Assembly (NCBI GenBank): GCA_019307135.1
Contig: JAFDKF010000057.1
Span: forward strand, 1 to 41,438
Length of the DNA: 41,438 nt
Direction of reading: 5' to 3'
Source of the DNA: Deltaproteobacteria bacterium
GTDB lineage: Bacteria > Desulfobacterota > Desulfobacteria > Desulfobacterales > C00003060
This document shows positions 7,710-16,643 of this stretch, piece by piece. Below the pieces are notes generated by a model. That model was not told the origin of the DNA. It was given only the letters and a program-made list of their open reading frames with translations, and did no database searches. Position 1 is the first letter of the stretch. Each line of letters opens with the position of its first letter. The position numbers were made by a program, and so were the translations under genes.

Positions 7710-9019
7710 TCCCTTTTCGCCTTCTTGTTATCTATGAGCGCCTGCACTGGCTTCATACCGAAGGCATCGTTTTTTTCGATCGCCTTAAGAACTGATCCCC
7801 CGCCTGTAAAAAAATAATAGAGGGCGTCATCCAATACCGCAAGATAGAGACCAGGGCAAAGGCTCTTGAACTCCTGGAGGGTGTCACCACCGCCGTAAAA
7901 CTTCCAGGCAGTATGGTTCTTGTCGATGGTTCGGTCAAGGGCCTCTGAGCCCTCAGTAAAATGCGGTGTATAACCCATGACCGCATTGACAAAGATGGTT
8001 TTGGCCGAACTAATTACATCGGCCACCTCCTTGTCCGAAAAGGACCTCTGATCAATGTCAAGGATATAACCATACGATTTGTCAGGTACGAGATCCTGGA
8101 TCTCCACGGTCCTATATTGTCCTTCAATCTTTTCGCCCAGGGTGTCCGCCTCCACAACGTAGGGAAGCTCCACAATCTTTTTCATCTCCTTGTCAAGGGA
8201 GACAAGCTTTTTGGCTGCATCAATGTCTTCTTCCGAGACCCCGGCGATCCGAATGTTATACTTGGCACACAGATAGGTATTGAAAATGACGCCACCCAGG
8301 ATGAGATGATCCACCTTCTTGTAAATCTCATTGAGTGGGCCTATCTTGGTATCATATTTCGCACCGGCCACAACTGCCACAAAAGGACGTTCGGGATTTA
8401 GAACCTGGTCCAGATGCTGGATCTCTTCCTGCATAAGGAAGCCCGCATATGATGGCAAGTATGTCGAAATGTCATAAGTGGACGTATTCGGCTGCCATGA
8501 GCCAAAGGCGTCGTTTATGAAGACGTCTCCGAGGCCGGCTAACTGACGGGCAAAAGACTCCCTGAGTTCCCCTGTCGTCTCTTCTCCCTCAAACCATCGC
8601 GTGTTGGGCAGATAAATGCCGCCGATTTTGTGCTGCCTGAGGTCCTTGATGGCCAGATTAATAGACGTATCAATCCCCACAATGCCGCGTTTTTCTTCAA
8701 CCCGAAAGGTGGGCACATGGATCTTGGTGTGAAGCTTACGTTCAAGATAAGCAGCAACTGGCTTTATGGAAGTGGAGGGATCACAGGTAATTTTCCCGGT
8801 CTTTTTGTCCCGAGGCCTTCCTACGTGGGTCATGAGTATGATCCGTCCGCCCCTCTCAACAATGTTATACAGTGTGCCGATAGTGCGATCGATGCGGTAA
8901 GGGTCACGGATAATACCGTCTTTCACCACATTGTGATCCACACGAACCAGCACGACCTTGCCAGCCAGGTCTGCATCCTGAATCAAAGGGAGTCGATCTT
9001 CATCCGGCTTTTTTTTCAT
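7706..9019 (-). CDS. pgk: Divergent phosphoglycerate kinase
   Basis: The protein follows the PGK two-domain layout: RVDHNV (canonical RVDFNVP), THVGRPRD, LPNTRWFEGEE, INDAFGSWQPNTST, AGAKYDTKIGPL, GGVIFNTYL, FYGGGDT and FTGGGSVLK. PGK transfers phosphate between 1,3-bisphosphoglycerate and ADP in glycolysis and gluconeogenesis. Both lysines of the GAKxxxK block and the Asp of GGGDT are kept. However, the HRAHAS segment carrying a substrate-binding Arg is replaced by SWQPNTS, and the Glu of the GPVGVFE block is Pro (AVMGYTP). It is thus a distinct subfamily and may or may not be the main PGK. The start is uncertain: GTG at 9049, ATG at 9034 and ATG at 9019 are in frame; 9019 has GAGAGGG about 7 bases upstream. 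It is last in the minus-strand run. Confidence 0.8.
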   Translation of the reverse strand: MKKKPDEDRLPLIQDADLAGKVVLVRVDHNVVKDGIIRDPYRIDRTIGTLYNIVERGGRIILMTHVGRPRDKKTGKITCDPSTSIKPVAAYLERKLHTKIHVPTFRVEEKRGIVGIDTSINLAIKDLRQHKIGGIYLPNTRWFEGEETTGELRESFARQLAGLGDVFINDAFGSWQPNTSTYDISTYLPSYAGFLMQEEIQHLDQVLNPERPFVAVVAGAKYDTKIGPLNEIYKKVDHLILGGVIFNTYLCAKYNIRIAGVSEEDIDAAKKLVSLDKEMKKIVELPYVVEADTLGEKIEGQYRTVEIQDLVPDKSYGYILDIDQRSFSDKEVADVISSAKTIFVNAVMGYTPHFTEGSEALDRTIDKNHTAWKFYGGGDTLQEFKSLCPGLYLAVLDDALYYFFTGGGSVLKAIEKNDAFGMKPVQALIDNKKAKRD

Positions 9020-9095
9020 CTTTCGCCCTCTCATGAAACCATCTCTCACTCAACCGGGTGTAAATCAAGATTGTTGGTTATAGAGTTCAATTGTG

Positions 9096-9164
9096 AGGTT
9101 TCAGTGTTCAGGTTTCAGCTCTTCAAGTTTCTCTATCCTGACACCTGAAACCCGAAACCTGACA
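9096..9164. repeat. Inverted arrays of TTCAGG-type short repeats
   Basis: Short units of the type GGTTTCAG/TGTTCAG on the left are mirrored by CTGAAACC/CTGACACC on the right, so the region can fold on itself. It lies between the PGK and the small membrane-protein genes. Similar units form the end of the window (41409-41438). Confidence 0.5.
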
Positions 9165-9273
9165 CCTTTTCCCCAAAGCTAAATACGTAGCAGACGGATA
9201 TGGATTTTCTCGTTGCCAACAGCTGTGATTCACACCCCACTCAACTCTGGCTGCATCAGAAAACGGGGACTCT

Positions 9274-9474
9274 TCATTCGGCTATTTTTGTACCCTGTCT
9301 GCGTCCAAAGATCAGGTAAACAAGGCCTCCAAGGCACGGGACAAAAACGATAAACGCCCCCCATAGGGCCTTCTTTTTTAAAGTCCCAAAATCCCGATAG
9401 GCCACGTCCACGATCGCCCAGAACGTGGGAACCATGGGAAGCAAAAGTATCAGAACCATTAGGCCATGACTCAT
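9274..9474 (-). CDS. Small membrane protein, PLDc_N (phospholipase D N-terminal-like) domain
   Basis: The 66-residue protein has two hydrophobic helices (about 4-24 and 37-58). The helix boundaries match PLDc_N-type small proteins: PTFWAIVDV, then KKALWGAFIVFVPCLGGLVYLIFGRR with the conserved K-x2-LWG, P-x-LG and YLIFGRR elements. In cardiolipin synthases this forms the N-terminal membrane part, but here it stands alone, as in many small stand-alone members of unknown function. It begins 24 bases past the stop of the lytic transglycosylase gene in the same direction, so cotranscription is likely. Confidence 0.75.
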   Translation of the reverse strand: MSHGLMVLILLLPMVPTFWAIVDVAYRDFGTLKKKALWGAFIVFVPCLGGLVYLIFGRRQGTKIAE

Positions 9475-9498
9475 GTCAACTCCCGGCTGGCCTGGCTT

Positions 9499-10443
9499 TC
9501 ATCTTGGACGGAGGTCTCGCAGGCGTTCAGCCACTTTGAGGATTGTTTCTGCATAATATCGACTGTGATTATAATTAAGGAGGGTGCGAAACGCCTCATG
9601 GCGTTTCAGCCCCGGCTGCCATCCATGCTGCTTAAGGTAGTTGGCAATGCTCTCAATAGCATCTTCATGGTCATACAGGTTGATCCGGCCGTCTCGGTTG
9701 CCGTCCTGAGCAAACCGCAGTACACTTGAAGGCACAAACTGGGCAATCCCCAATGCGCCGGCATAAGAGCCATATACCGAGTAGGGGTCTACCTTTTGGG
9801 CCTTCACGTGTTGCAGAAAGGCCTTTAGTTCACCGTATGCCCAGGCCGATTTTCGGCGGGCCCATTGGTCAAATTGGCTCCTTGAATCCCGTGCCTTGTG
9901 TCTGACATAAGTGTGCCAAAGCATGTCCCGGCTATCCTTATCATCAAGGGCCGCCAGGGCAGACAGGGTATTGAGTACCAGGCGCTTCCCAATAAAGGTG
10001 CCCAGTCTTGACTCCACCAGGATGATGGCGGTAATGACCTCCTCCTCCACGCCGTATACGCTTTGTGTCTGCTTGAAGGCCTTTTGATGTTGGCCAAGAT
10101 AGTCAATCGCCTGGTCAATGGAAGACCGGGTCAAGAATTGATCGTAGTTCAAGGTGGCTTCACGATGAGAGAAATAGGCCGTAAGACCCTCCTGGTCAAA
10201 GGCCGCCTCTGGCCTGGAATAGAGCAATCGTATGAAGGACCTGTCAAATCCGTCCCGTATGAGGCGCTTTTGAAGGGTGGCGTAGGGATCAGATCCTCTT
10301 GATGGTTCGCCATAGACATTGTCAGTGTAATTTGTCAGCAAGGCAGAACTCAAAACCGCCACCGCCAGCAAGTGTAGGGCGGCTTTCCAATACCTATACC
10401 GGAATAACAAAGTAGAATTCATTTCCAAGTTTTTCCGCTCCAT
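9499..10443 (-). CDS. MltB-family lytic murein transglycosylase
   Basis: Lytic transglycosylases cleave the MurNAc-GlcNAc bond of peptidoglycan, leaving 1,6-anhydro ends. The 314-residue protein has a basic N-terminus and hydrophobic stretch (about 20-38), an export signal without an obvious lipobox. The SLT_2/MltB catalytic Glu lies in ILVESRLGT (Glu 144), followed by SYAGALGIAQFVPSS, the DGRINLYDHEDAIESIANYLKQHGW region cannot be quoted in full but contains the family DxxDAIxSxAxYL pattern, and LLNYNHSRYY. The ATG at 10443 was chosen because GGAGGG lies about 10 bases upstream; the frame stays open to 10470. It overlaps the end of the histidine kinase gene by 50 bases. Confidence 0.88.
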   Translation of the reverse strand: MERKNLEMNSTLLFRYRYWKAALHLLAVAVLSSALLTNYTDNVYGEPSRGSDPYATLQKRLIRDGFDRSFIRLLYSRPEAAFDQEGLTAYFSHREATLNYDQFLTRSSIDQAIDYLGQHQKAFKQTQSVYGVEEEVITAIILVESRLGTFIGKRLVLNTLSALAALDDKDSRDMLWHTYVRHKARDSRSQFDQWARRKSAWAYGELKAFLQHVKAQKVDPYSVYGSYAGALGIAQFVPSSVLRFAQDGNRDGRINLYDHEDAIESIANYLKQHGWQPGLKRHEAFRTLLNYNHSRYYAETILKVAERLRDLRPR

Positions 10444-11752
10444 GACCGACAATCCCTCCATGGACCTCAACCACGTTTTTCACGAAATGAAGCCCGTGAC
10501 CCGTCCCCTCCACTGACTCCTTCTGGACAAGTCGAAAACCTTCGTCAAAAATATGCTTTGCATCTTTCTGGTTAATCGGTGGCCCTGAGGAAAAAACATC
10601 GAAACGCACACCGTGGTGTCCTCGACCAAAAAAGTCTTCAATGAGTGACATCCTGCAATCAACCCTCTTGAGCCTTTTTCCTGAAAGGTCCACAACTGAT
10701 TTTGCATACTTCGCAGCATTTGAAAAGAAATTCGCAACCACCTGAGCTATCAGCCCTTTGTCCACCTTAACTTGCAGGTCTTCAGACATCTTATGATCCT
10801 TGATGATATGGTCAATCACAATACCTTGTTGGGCAAACCGATCCCTGTATCGTTCCAGTTGGGGCACTATAATGTCTTCCCACAAGTAATAGGGGGCCTT
10901 TTTCAGGATGTATTCGCCAAACAAGAAGTGGTCCGGACGAAACAGAGTTTCCAAGAAAAGGCTGGCGTGTTTGTAATGTTTCTCGATGTTCTCCTGGTCA
11001 GTGAACATGGCCCTGTTCACCACGATTACGCTTTCCAGTATTTCAGTGATCCTGGCATACAGGTTTGGGTTCTGAGACTTGACTTCGTCAAGGAGGCTGT
11101 CAAGATCACTCTCGATCTCCTTGTTTGTGTTCAAGTATTTTCTGATCTTCCTGAAGTAATACTTGTAGTGAATGTTGGGCACAATCACATTGTGCTCTAT
11201 GTCTGCCACTAAATTGTTGATAAACTTGAGATGCTGAATGTTCTGTTCGGCGAGGAATTTGTTGTACAGATTGTAGCCTATGCGGTTGACATACTTTTGT
11301 ACAAAAAAAAGCTGAGCCTCCGTGAGGTGACGTGCCTGAGTTACCTCAAAGATCCCAATAATGTCTCGTGAACTGTAAAAGAGGATGCGACTGGCAGGTG
11401 TTTTCTTGCCATGGATGGGCACCACATAGGCGTGGCCGTGTTGATACGGAGCCTCTGTGATTTTAATATGATCCGGCACTTCATTCTCTGAATTGCTCAG
11501 GCCGGGGTGACTGTTTGCCACCCATGTGATGGCTTCGGTCTTGGGGTCGATCAGATACAGATTGCTTTGTAGCCCAAAAAAGACGCGAGGTACGGTCACG
11601 CTCACCATGTAAAGGTTTTCCAGGTTATCATGTTCTTGGGCCAGGTCAAAAAAGGTATTTAGCGCAGACATTTCAAGTTTTTCAAAATCATAGGCAGCAT
11701 AATTTTCCTTTTTCTGCTCAACCCGTTTTAGGATAGCGTTGAATGCGTCCAT
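10394..11752 (-). CDS. Soluble sensor histidine kinase with GAF-like N-terminus
   Basis: The 452-residue protein has no membrane helix, so it senses a cytoplasmic signal or a partner. Residues about 30-165 look like a GAF-type sensor. A possible phosphoacceptor is His 187 in DIEHNVIVPN (H-x4-P, as in H boxes). The HATPase domain has the N box VVANFFSNAAKYA (about 338-350), F box IFDEGFRLV and G2 box GTGHGLHFVK (416-425). The G1 box reads SSGPPI where D-x-G-x-G is usual, so the adenine-binding Asp is missing. Kinase activity is thus plausible but not certain. No response regulator is adjacent. It begins 9 bases after the dehydrogenase gene and overlaps the transglycosylase gene, pointing to a shared operon. 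Confidence 0.75.
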   Translation of the reverse strand: MDAFNAILKRVEQKKENYAAYDFEKLEMSALNTFFDLAQEHDNLENLYMVSVTVPRVFFGLQSNLYLIDPKTEAITWVANSHPGLSNSENEVPDHIKITEAPYQHGHAYVVPIHGKKTPASRILFYSSRDIIGIFEVTQARHLTEAQLFFVQKYVNRIGYNLYNKFLAEQNIQHLKFINNLVADIEHNVIVPNIHYKYYFRKIRKYLNTNKEIESDLDSLLDEVKSQNPNLYARITEILESVIVVNRAMFTDQENIEKHYKHASLFLETLFRPDHFLFGEYILKKAPYYLWEDIIVPQLERYRDRFAQQGIVIDHIIKDHKMSEDLQVKVDKGLIAQVVANFFSNAAKYAKSVVDLSGKRLKRVDCRMSLIEDFFGRGHHGVRFDVFSSGPPINQKDAKHIFDEGFRLVQKESVEGTGHGLHFVKNVVEVHGGIVGHGAEKLGNEFYFVIPV

Positions 11753-11761
11753 AAACCATAG

Positions 11762-13102
11762 TTACCCTTTGCCGATTCCTTTATATAGAAAGCCCGCCTT
11801 TTCAGCCATGGCCCGATCCAAAACGTTGCGCCCGTCAACAATAATGGGCGTACGCATCAGTGATTTTATCTTCTTTAGATTTAGTTTGAAGTAAGGTTTA
11901 TGCTTTGTGGCAATCACTATGCAGTCAGCTCGTTTTATCACATAATCCAAATCGCGGCTCAGTTCGGCATCAGGAAAGGTCCGCACATACGGATCATGGG
12001 CCACAACCTCAGCGCCGTATGCCTCCAGCTCCCGGATGAGGTCGTAGGCAGGGGTATTTCTGACATCGTCAGAGTCTTCAAGATAGGCCACACCCAACAG
12101 GGCAATCTTGGCATCCCTGAGAGCGATTTTCCTGGATGCAAGAGCTTCCCTAATCATCTCTGTGGCACGGATAGGCATAAAATCATTGATTTTTCTGGCT
12201 AGCTGAACAAACTCGGGATTGATAGGGAATTTGCCGTACTTCTTGACCCCGTAATTTAGAAGCCAGGTATCTTTCGGAAGGCAGTGTCCACCCACGCCAA
12301 TCCCCGGCACATGCATATGGCGCTCAGCCCGGGAGTTGATCAGCTCGCGGACCTCGTACACATCAATGCCCAGACTTTCACACACCATTGCCGTCTCATT
12401 GGCAAAGGCTATGTTCACGTCTCGATAGGCATTCTCGATTGTCTTGGTGGTTTCGGCTGTCAGGATATCCGTAGCCAGAATTTTGGCTTTGACGATTTTC
12501 TTGTACATTTCGACTGCCTTGTCGCGGCTTTTTTTGTTCACGCCCCCCACGATCCTGGGAAGGTTTATGATATAATCAAGGAGTCGACCGGGCATGAGCC
12601 GCTCGTAAGAATAGGCCAGGTGGAAATCTCGGCCTGCTTTGAATCCGGATTTTCGTTCCAGAATGGGTTGGACAACGAACTGTGTGGTGCCCGGCGCGAC
12701 GGTTGACTCGATTACCACCAGGGTCCCTTTTTTCATGTAGGTGCCTACATGCCTGGAGACCTCTTTAAGGGAAAGATACCTTGGCATATGATCCGCGCCA
12801 TCAGTAGGGGTTTGCACATCAATCAGTACAATGTCCATATGTTTGATGACCGAAAAATCGTCGCTCACACGGAAGCTGCCCTTTTTCACAACCCGGCTGA
12901 TCAAGTCGTCCAGCCCGGGCTCCTCGCCTTCAATGGGAGACTTGCCTGCATTTAGAACATCTATTTTCCATCCCGAGCGCTGAGAACGCCTCTGGAGACC
13001 GGTGACATCCATCCCTTCTTGGTCTGCAAGAAGGGCAGCTACTGGTATACCCACATAACCCATACCGATGACAGCAATCTTATTCAAAGCATCTCTTCTC
13101 AT
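11762..13102 (-). CDS. Nucleotide-sugar dehydrogenase (WecC/UGDH family)
   Basis: The enzyme oxidises the C6 hydroxyl of a UDP- or GDP-sugar to a carboxylate using two NAD+, supplying uronic acids for surface polysaccharide. The 446-residue protein has the Rossmann loop IGMGYVGIP (about 12-20), ESTVAPGTT, YSYERLMPG, and the catalytic Cys 274 in GIGVGGHCLPKD. GVGGHCxPxD favours the WecC/UDP-N-acetyl-mannosamine-type branch over UDP-glucose dehydrogenase (GFGGSCFPKD). The C-terminal domain has LGVAYLEDSDDVRNTPA, matching the family pattern GxAyKxxxxDxRxSP with Lys replaced by Leu. The ATG at 13102 has GGAGAGAGG upstream. It leads the minus-strand envelope run; no glycosyltransferases are nearby. 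Confidence 0.9.
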   Translation of the reverse strand: MRRDALNKIAVIGMGYVGIPVAALLADQEGMDVTGLQRRSQRSGWKIDVLNAGKSPIEGEEPGLDDLISRVVKKGSFRVSDDFSVIKHMDIVLIDVQTPTDGADHMPRYLSLKEVSRHVGTYMKKGTLVVIESTVAPGTTQFVVQPILERKSGFKAGRDFHLAYSYERLMPGRLLDYIINLPRIVGGVNKKSRDKAVEMYKKIVKAKILATDILTAETTKTIENAYRDVNIAFANETAMVCESLGIDVYEVRELINSRAERHMHVPGIGVGGHCLPKDTWLLNYGVKKYGKFPINPEFVQLARKINDFMPIRATEMIREALASRKIALRDAKIALLGVAYLEDSDDVRNTPAYDLIRELEAYGAEVVAHDPYVRTFPDAELSRDLDYVIKRADCIVIATKHKPYFKLNLKKIKSLMRTPIIVDGRNVLDRAMAEKAGFLYKGIGKG

Positions 13103-13114
13103 TCATACCTCTCT

Positions 13115-13154
13115 CCGAGCCGTAGGCCTCCGGCTTGTAGAGCCTACGGCTCGG
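13115..13154. repeat. Inverted repeat in the dehydrogenase leader
   Basis: CCGAGCCGTAGGC (13115-13127) pairs perfectly with GCCTACGGCTCGG (13142-13154). It lies between the divergent dehydrogenase and radA genes, 13 bases before the dehydrogenase start, so it could affect translation or be another dispersed palindrome; a related sequence lies near 1897-1922. The remainder of the 13103-13454 gap shows no gene. Confidence 0.6.
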
Positions 13155-13454
13155 AAAGCTCATACGAGTCCTCCAGGGCGTAGGCCCCACGGGCCAGAGG
13201 CCATGCCAGTTTGTGCTTGTTTTTTTGTGCGTAGATTACGTTGTTTGGCGCAAATTGTCAAACAGAACCTTCTTCTTAGCGCTTTTTTAAAGCATGTCTG
13301 AGACTTATGCTTTGCCTCTTTGAGCGCCCCAATCGCCTTGTCAAAGGATCGACACAGGTCGGCTCCCATGGGCATCCGGCGAGATTTCGTTTCTCTTGCA
13401 GCCTAGTTCATGCTATCTTACAGAAGATTTAGGGCTAAGAGAGGGGAATGCGTC

Positions 13455-14822
13455 TTGAAAAGCAACAAGACAAGCAAAACGATCTTTGTATGTCAGGGTT
13501 GTGGCTATCAATCACTCAAATGGATGGGTAAATGCCCTGAGTGTGGCGAATGGAATAGCCTGGTGGAGGAAAGGGAGAGCCCCACCCTTGCGCCCGGCCG
13601 ATCGGCTCCCGCCCGGCAGTCTCGACCTGTTCCGATCGACTCAGTAGAAATGAATCAGCAAAGGCGCATCATGACCGGTATACAGGAATTTGACAGAGTG
13701 CTGGGGGGCGGGCTGGTTCCCGGGTCCCTTATCCTGGTAGGAGGAGATCCGGGCATTGGCAAGTCCACACTGATGCTCCAGGTCTTGCACCGGCTTGTGG
13801 ACGGCAAGCACAAGGTACTCTACATCTCCGGCGAGGAGTCCCTTGAGCAGATCAAGCTTCGAAGCGACCGCCTCGGTACTGGTTCGGACGATCTATGGGT
13901 CGTATCAGAGGTCACGCTCGAATCGATCAGGGCTATGACCGATGAAATGGTTCCGAATGTAATGGTTGTGGATTCGATTCAAACCGTGTTTACCCCTGAA
14001 TTGACCTCGGCACCTGGTAGCGTCAGCCAGGTGCGGGAGGCGACGATGCACCTCATGCACCTGGCAAAGCGGACCGGGATTCCGATTTTCCTGGTAGGAC
14101 ACGTCACCAAAGATGGTGCCATTGCAGGCCCGAGACTCCTGGAACATATGGTCGATACAGTGCTCTATTTCGAGGGGGACCAGAATAACATCTTTCGCAT
14201 ACTTCGTGCGGTCAAGAACCGCTTTGGTTCCACCAACGAAATAGGGGTGTTCGAGATGAGGGATAACGGTCTTTGTGAAGTTGTGAATCCTTCTGCAATA
14301 TTCGTGTCTCAACGCCGATCTCTTGTCCCTGGTTCTGTAGTAACAGCCAGCATCGAAGGCTCCAGGCCCATATTGCTTGAACTCCAGGCCCTTGTTGGCC
14401 GAGCCAGCTTTGGCACCCCACAGCGAACTGTCCTGGGTGTAGACTACAAGAGGGTTTCTCTGCTTGTCGCTGTCATGGAAAAGAAACTTGGTCTGCAGCT
14501 AATGAATCAAGACATCTTTGTCAATGTGACCGGCGGCGTAAAGGTGGAGGAGCCTGCCGTAGATCTTGGGATTGTCTCGGCTATTGCTTCGAGTTTCTTT
14601 GATAAACCTGTCAAGGAGTCTACTCTCGTCTTTGGCGAAATTGGGCTAACCGGGGAAGTTCGTGGAATTAGTCAAGCGGAGCCGAGGGTGCACGAGGCGC
14701 AAAAAATGGGTTTTAGCCGGTGCCTCCTTCCCCGAAACAATCTGAAGCACCTCAAGGGGCTGGCCGATATCGAGATAGTCGGGGTGCAGGGAATCTCGGA
14801 GTTAGTTAACTTGTTGTTCTGA
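13455..14822 (+). CDS. radA: DNA repair protein RadA
   Basis: RadA (Sms) is a RecA-like ATPase that processes recombination intermediates and promotes branch migration. The protein shows the N-terminal C4 zinc finger (CQGCGYQSLKWMGKCPECGEW region: CxxC...CxxC), Walker A GGDPGIGKST, the family-specific KNRFG motif, and the C-terminal Lon-protease-like domain (DLGIVSAIASSF; FGEIGLTGEVRGISQAEPR). A TTG at 13455 is preferred because GAGAGGGGAA lies about 6 bases upstream and the zinc finger then begins about 12 residues in; the frame is open to an ATG at 13410. Length about 455 residues is normal. It is monocistronic here, followed by repeats. Confidence 0.95.
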   Translation: MKSNKTSKTIFVCQGCGYQSLKWMGKCPECGEWNSLVEERESPTLAPGRSAPARQSRPVPIDSVEMNQQRRIMTGIQEFDRVLGGGLVPGSLILVGGDPGIGKSTLMLQVLHRLVDGKHKVLYISGEESLEQIKLRSDRLGTGSDDLWVVSEVTLESIRAMTDEMVPNVMVVDSIQTVFTPELTSAPGSVSQVREATMHLMHLAKRTGIPIFLVGHVTKDGAIAGPRLLEHMVDTVLYFEGDQNNIFRILRAVKNRFGSTNEIGVFEMRDNGLCEVVNPSAIFVSQRRSLVPGSVVTASIEGSRPILLELQALVGRASFGTPQRTVLGVDYKRVSLLVAVMEKKLGLQLMNQDIFVNVTGGVKVEEPAVDLGIVSAIASSFFDKPVKESTLVFGEIGLTGEVRGISQAEPRVHEAQKMGFSRCLLPRNNLKHLKGLADIEIVGVQGISELVNLLF

Positions 14823-14833
14823 TAAAATCACGA

Positions 14834-15025
14834 GTAGGCGTTTACAGGTTCAGAGTTCACCTTGTTAAATTTCCCGAAGGGAACCCTGTTTAACAGGGTG
14901 AACCGTTCAGGGTTACCTTTCTCTTGTTGGCCTTGCTCGTAGGCCAGCGGGTGACAAGGGGTCAGATCTCAACATTTGTTCGGTGAACCCTGAACCCGTG
15001 AACCATTGAACGCGTGAACGGTTAC
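14834..15025. repeat. Intergenic element with ~19-bp terminal inverted repeats, copy 1 (192 bp)
   Basis: Left end GTAGGCGTTTACAGGTTCA and right end GTGAACGGTTAC form imperfect inverted termini. The interior contains TTCAGGG/TGAACCG-type units. Three more copies are at 27707-27833, 31430-31754 and 34837-34977. This copy lies 11 bases after the radA stop, in reverse orientation to the others. Confidence 0.65.
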
Positions 15026-15045
15026 AATCGCGGAGTGATTTTATG

Positions 15046-15167
15046 GTATCTTCTCAATAACTTCGGGTAATACACCTGGATTCCCGCCTTCGCGGGAATG
15101 ACGAATGTAATAAATCCCCCGTCATGCCCGCGAAAGCGGGCATCCAGCAAACTGGCTGAGAAGTTAC
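15046..15167. mobile_element. MITE-like palindromic element, copy 1 (122 bp)
   Basis: Ends GTATCTTCTCAA and TGAGAAGTTAC are inverted repeats, and inside them GGATTCCCGCCTTCGCGGGA is mirrored by a GTCATGCCCGCGAAAGCGGG block. It has no ORF. A second copy with the same ends and core lies at 26784-26919. The size, TIRs and lack of coding capacity fit a MITE, though no flanking target duplication was confirmed. Confidence 0.65.
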
Positions 15168-15209
15168 ATTTTATGACTTGAAAAACCGATATTTGCTGCT
15201 ATATATCCT

Positions 15210-15800
15210 GTGGTGAAACCTGATTCTTGGTATGACTATTATGCAAGACGTGCTCGTGAGGAACGATATCCGGCGCGATCCGTTTACAAGCTTGAGGAGA
15301 TTCAAGAGAGATTTGGCATCCTGAAAAGAGGGGGCAGAGTCCTTGATCTGGGCTGTTGTCCGGGCTCCTGGCTGCTATTTGCCTCAAAGGTTGTGGGAGA
15401 TAGAGGTCTCGTTGTTGGAGTGGACATAACCCCGCTTGCGCTTCGGCTCCCGCCCAATGTCCGCTTCGTACAGTATGATGTGCTTGCCTGGGACGAGTCA
15501 TTTCTGGAAGCCGTTGGGACAAATTTCGAAACAGTTTTAAGCGATATGGCCCCATCTACTACAGGGAGCAAGTTCGTGGATGCGCAGAGGTCGCTTCAAC
15601 TGAGTGAATCGGCCTTAGCCATGTCGGCCCGTGTGCTGAGGCCAGGAGGGGCCTTCGTCTGCAAGATTTTTCACGGCTCTGACTTCAAAGCCTTTTCAGA
15701 CAGGGTCAGAAGATCCTTTGGCCGGGTTGTGCACTTCAAGCCAAAATCAAGCAGAAAGGCAAGCAAGGAAATCTATATTGTTGGATTGGGAAAAACTTAG
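15210..15800 (+). CDS. rlmE: 23S rRNA 2'-O-methyltransferase RlmE (FtsJ)
   Basis: RlmE methylates U2552 of 23S rRNA late in 50S assembly. The 196-residue protein has the SAM loop DLGCCPGSW (46-54) and the K-D-K-E tetrad: Lys 27 in RSVYKLEEI, Asp 112 in LSDMAP, Lys 152 in CKIFHG and Glu 187 in [10 protein letters not shown]. The spacing (85, 40, 35) matches the E. coli enzyme (86, 40, 35). Start is one of two adjacent GTG codons at 15210 or 15213. It is upstream of yebC in the same direction, 83 bases apart. Confidence 0.93.
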   Translation: MVKPDSWYDYYARRAREERYPARSVYKLEEIQERFGILKRGGRVLDLGCCPGSWLLFASKVVGDRGLVVGVDITPLALRLPPNVRFVQYDVLAWDESFLEAVGTNFETVLSDMAPSTTGSKFVDAQRSLQLSESALAMSARVLRPGGAFVCKIFHGSDFKAFSDRVRRSFGRVVHFKPKSSRKASKEIYIVGLGKT

Positions 15801-15883
15801 GGGCTTCAGACACAACAAACACACTCAGAATGCGGTCTTGGTTAAATCCGCAATCCAAAATCCGAAATGCTACGGGAGGCAGC

Positions 15884-16636
15884 ATGTCTGGGCATTCAAA
15901 GTGGAGTTCAATTAAGCACAAGAAGGGTATAACAGACGCCAGGCGGGGCAAAGTCTTTACGAGGCTGATCAAAGAGGTCACCGTGGCTGCACGCATGGGG
16001 GGGGGCAATGCGGATGCCAACCCGCGGCTGCGCACAGCTATTGCAGCAGCCAAGGCAGAGAATATGCCCAAAGACAACATTGAAAGGGCCATAAAGAAGG
16101 GAACCGGGGAACTGGAGGGGGTTGCGTACGAAGAGGTCTATTATGAAGGATACGGTCCTGGTGGGGCGGCGGTTTTGGTAGAATCCTTGACCGATAACAA
16201 AAAGCGCACGGTGGCTGATATCCGTTACATCTTTAGTAAATCCGGAGGGGGGCTGGGTGAGGCCGGCTGCGTAGCCTGGATGTTTGAAAAAAAGGGGATG
16301 TTTGTATTTGAAAAGGGTGACACAGATGAGGAGGCGCTCATGGAGGCGGTCCTGGATGCCGGGGCAGAGGATATCCGGGATGAAGAAAGCACCTTGGAGG
16401 TCGTCACGTCCCCAGAGGATTTCGAAGCAGTGAAAAAGGCGCTGGATGAAAGAAACATGCGCTACTTGCTTGCCGAGATCACCATGGCACCCAAGAGCAC
16501 AGTCAAACTGGAAGACAAACAGGCCGAACAGATGCTTCGGCTCATGGACAGCCTGGAAGACTCAGACGATGTCCAGAAGGTCTATTCGAATTTTGACATT
16601 GATGACAAGACACTCGAGCAAATAGGTAAAGCATAG
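15884..16636 (+). CDS. yebC: YebC/PmpR-family regulatory protein
   Basis: The 250-residue protein starts [15 protein letters not shown], the signature N-terminus of the YebC/TACO1 family; GGGAGG lies 7 bases before this ATG, so the longer frame from 15830 is not the start. Further family blocks are [25 protein letters not shown] (cited in part: [19 protein letters not shown]), [14 protein letters not shown] and [17 protein letters not shown] in order. YebC proteins were described as transcription factors and, more recently, as factors relieving ribosome stalling. Length is normal. It is not next to ruvC, its usual neighbour. Confidence 0.95.
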   Translation: MSGHSKWSSIKHKKGITDARRGKVFTRLIKEVTVAARMGGGNADANPRLRTAIAAAKAENMPKDNIERAIKKGTGELEGVAYEEVYYEGYGPGGAAVLVESLTDNKKRTVADIRYIFSKSGGGLGEAGCVAWMFEKKGMFVFEKGDTDEEALMEAVLDAGAEDIRDEESTLEVVTSPEDFEAVKKALDERNMRYLLAEITMAPKSTVKLEDKQAEQMLRLMDSLEDSDDVQKVYSNFDIDDKTLEQIGKA

Positions 16637-16643
16637 GTTGAAC

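Noticed and set aside
14823..14900. Terminator after radA
   Set aside because: The CCCTGTTTAACAGGG stem lacks a U tract and belongs to the interior of repeat element copy 1.
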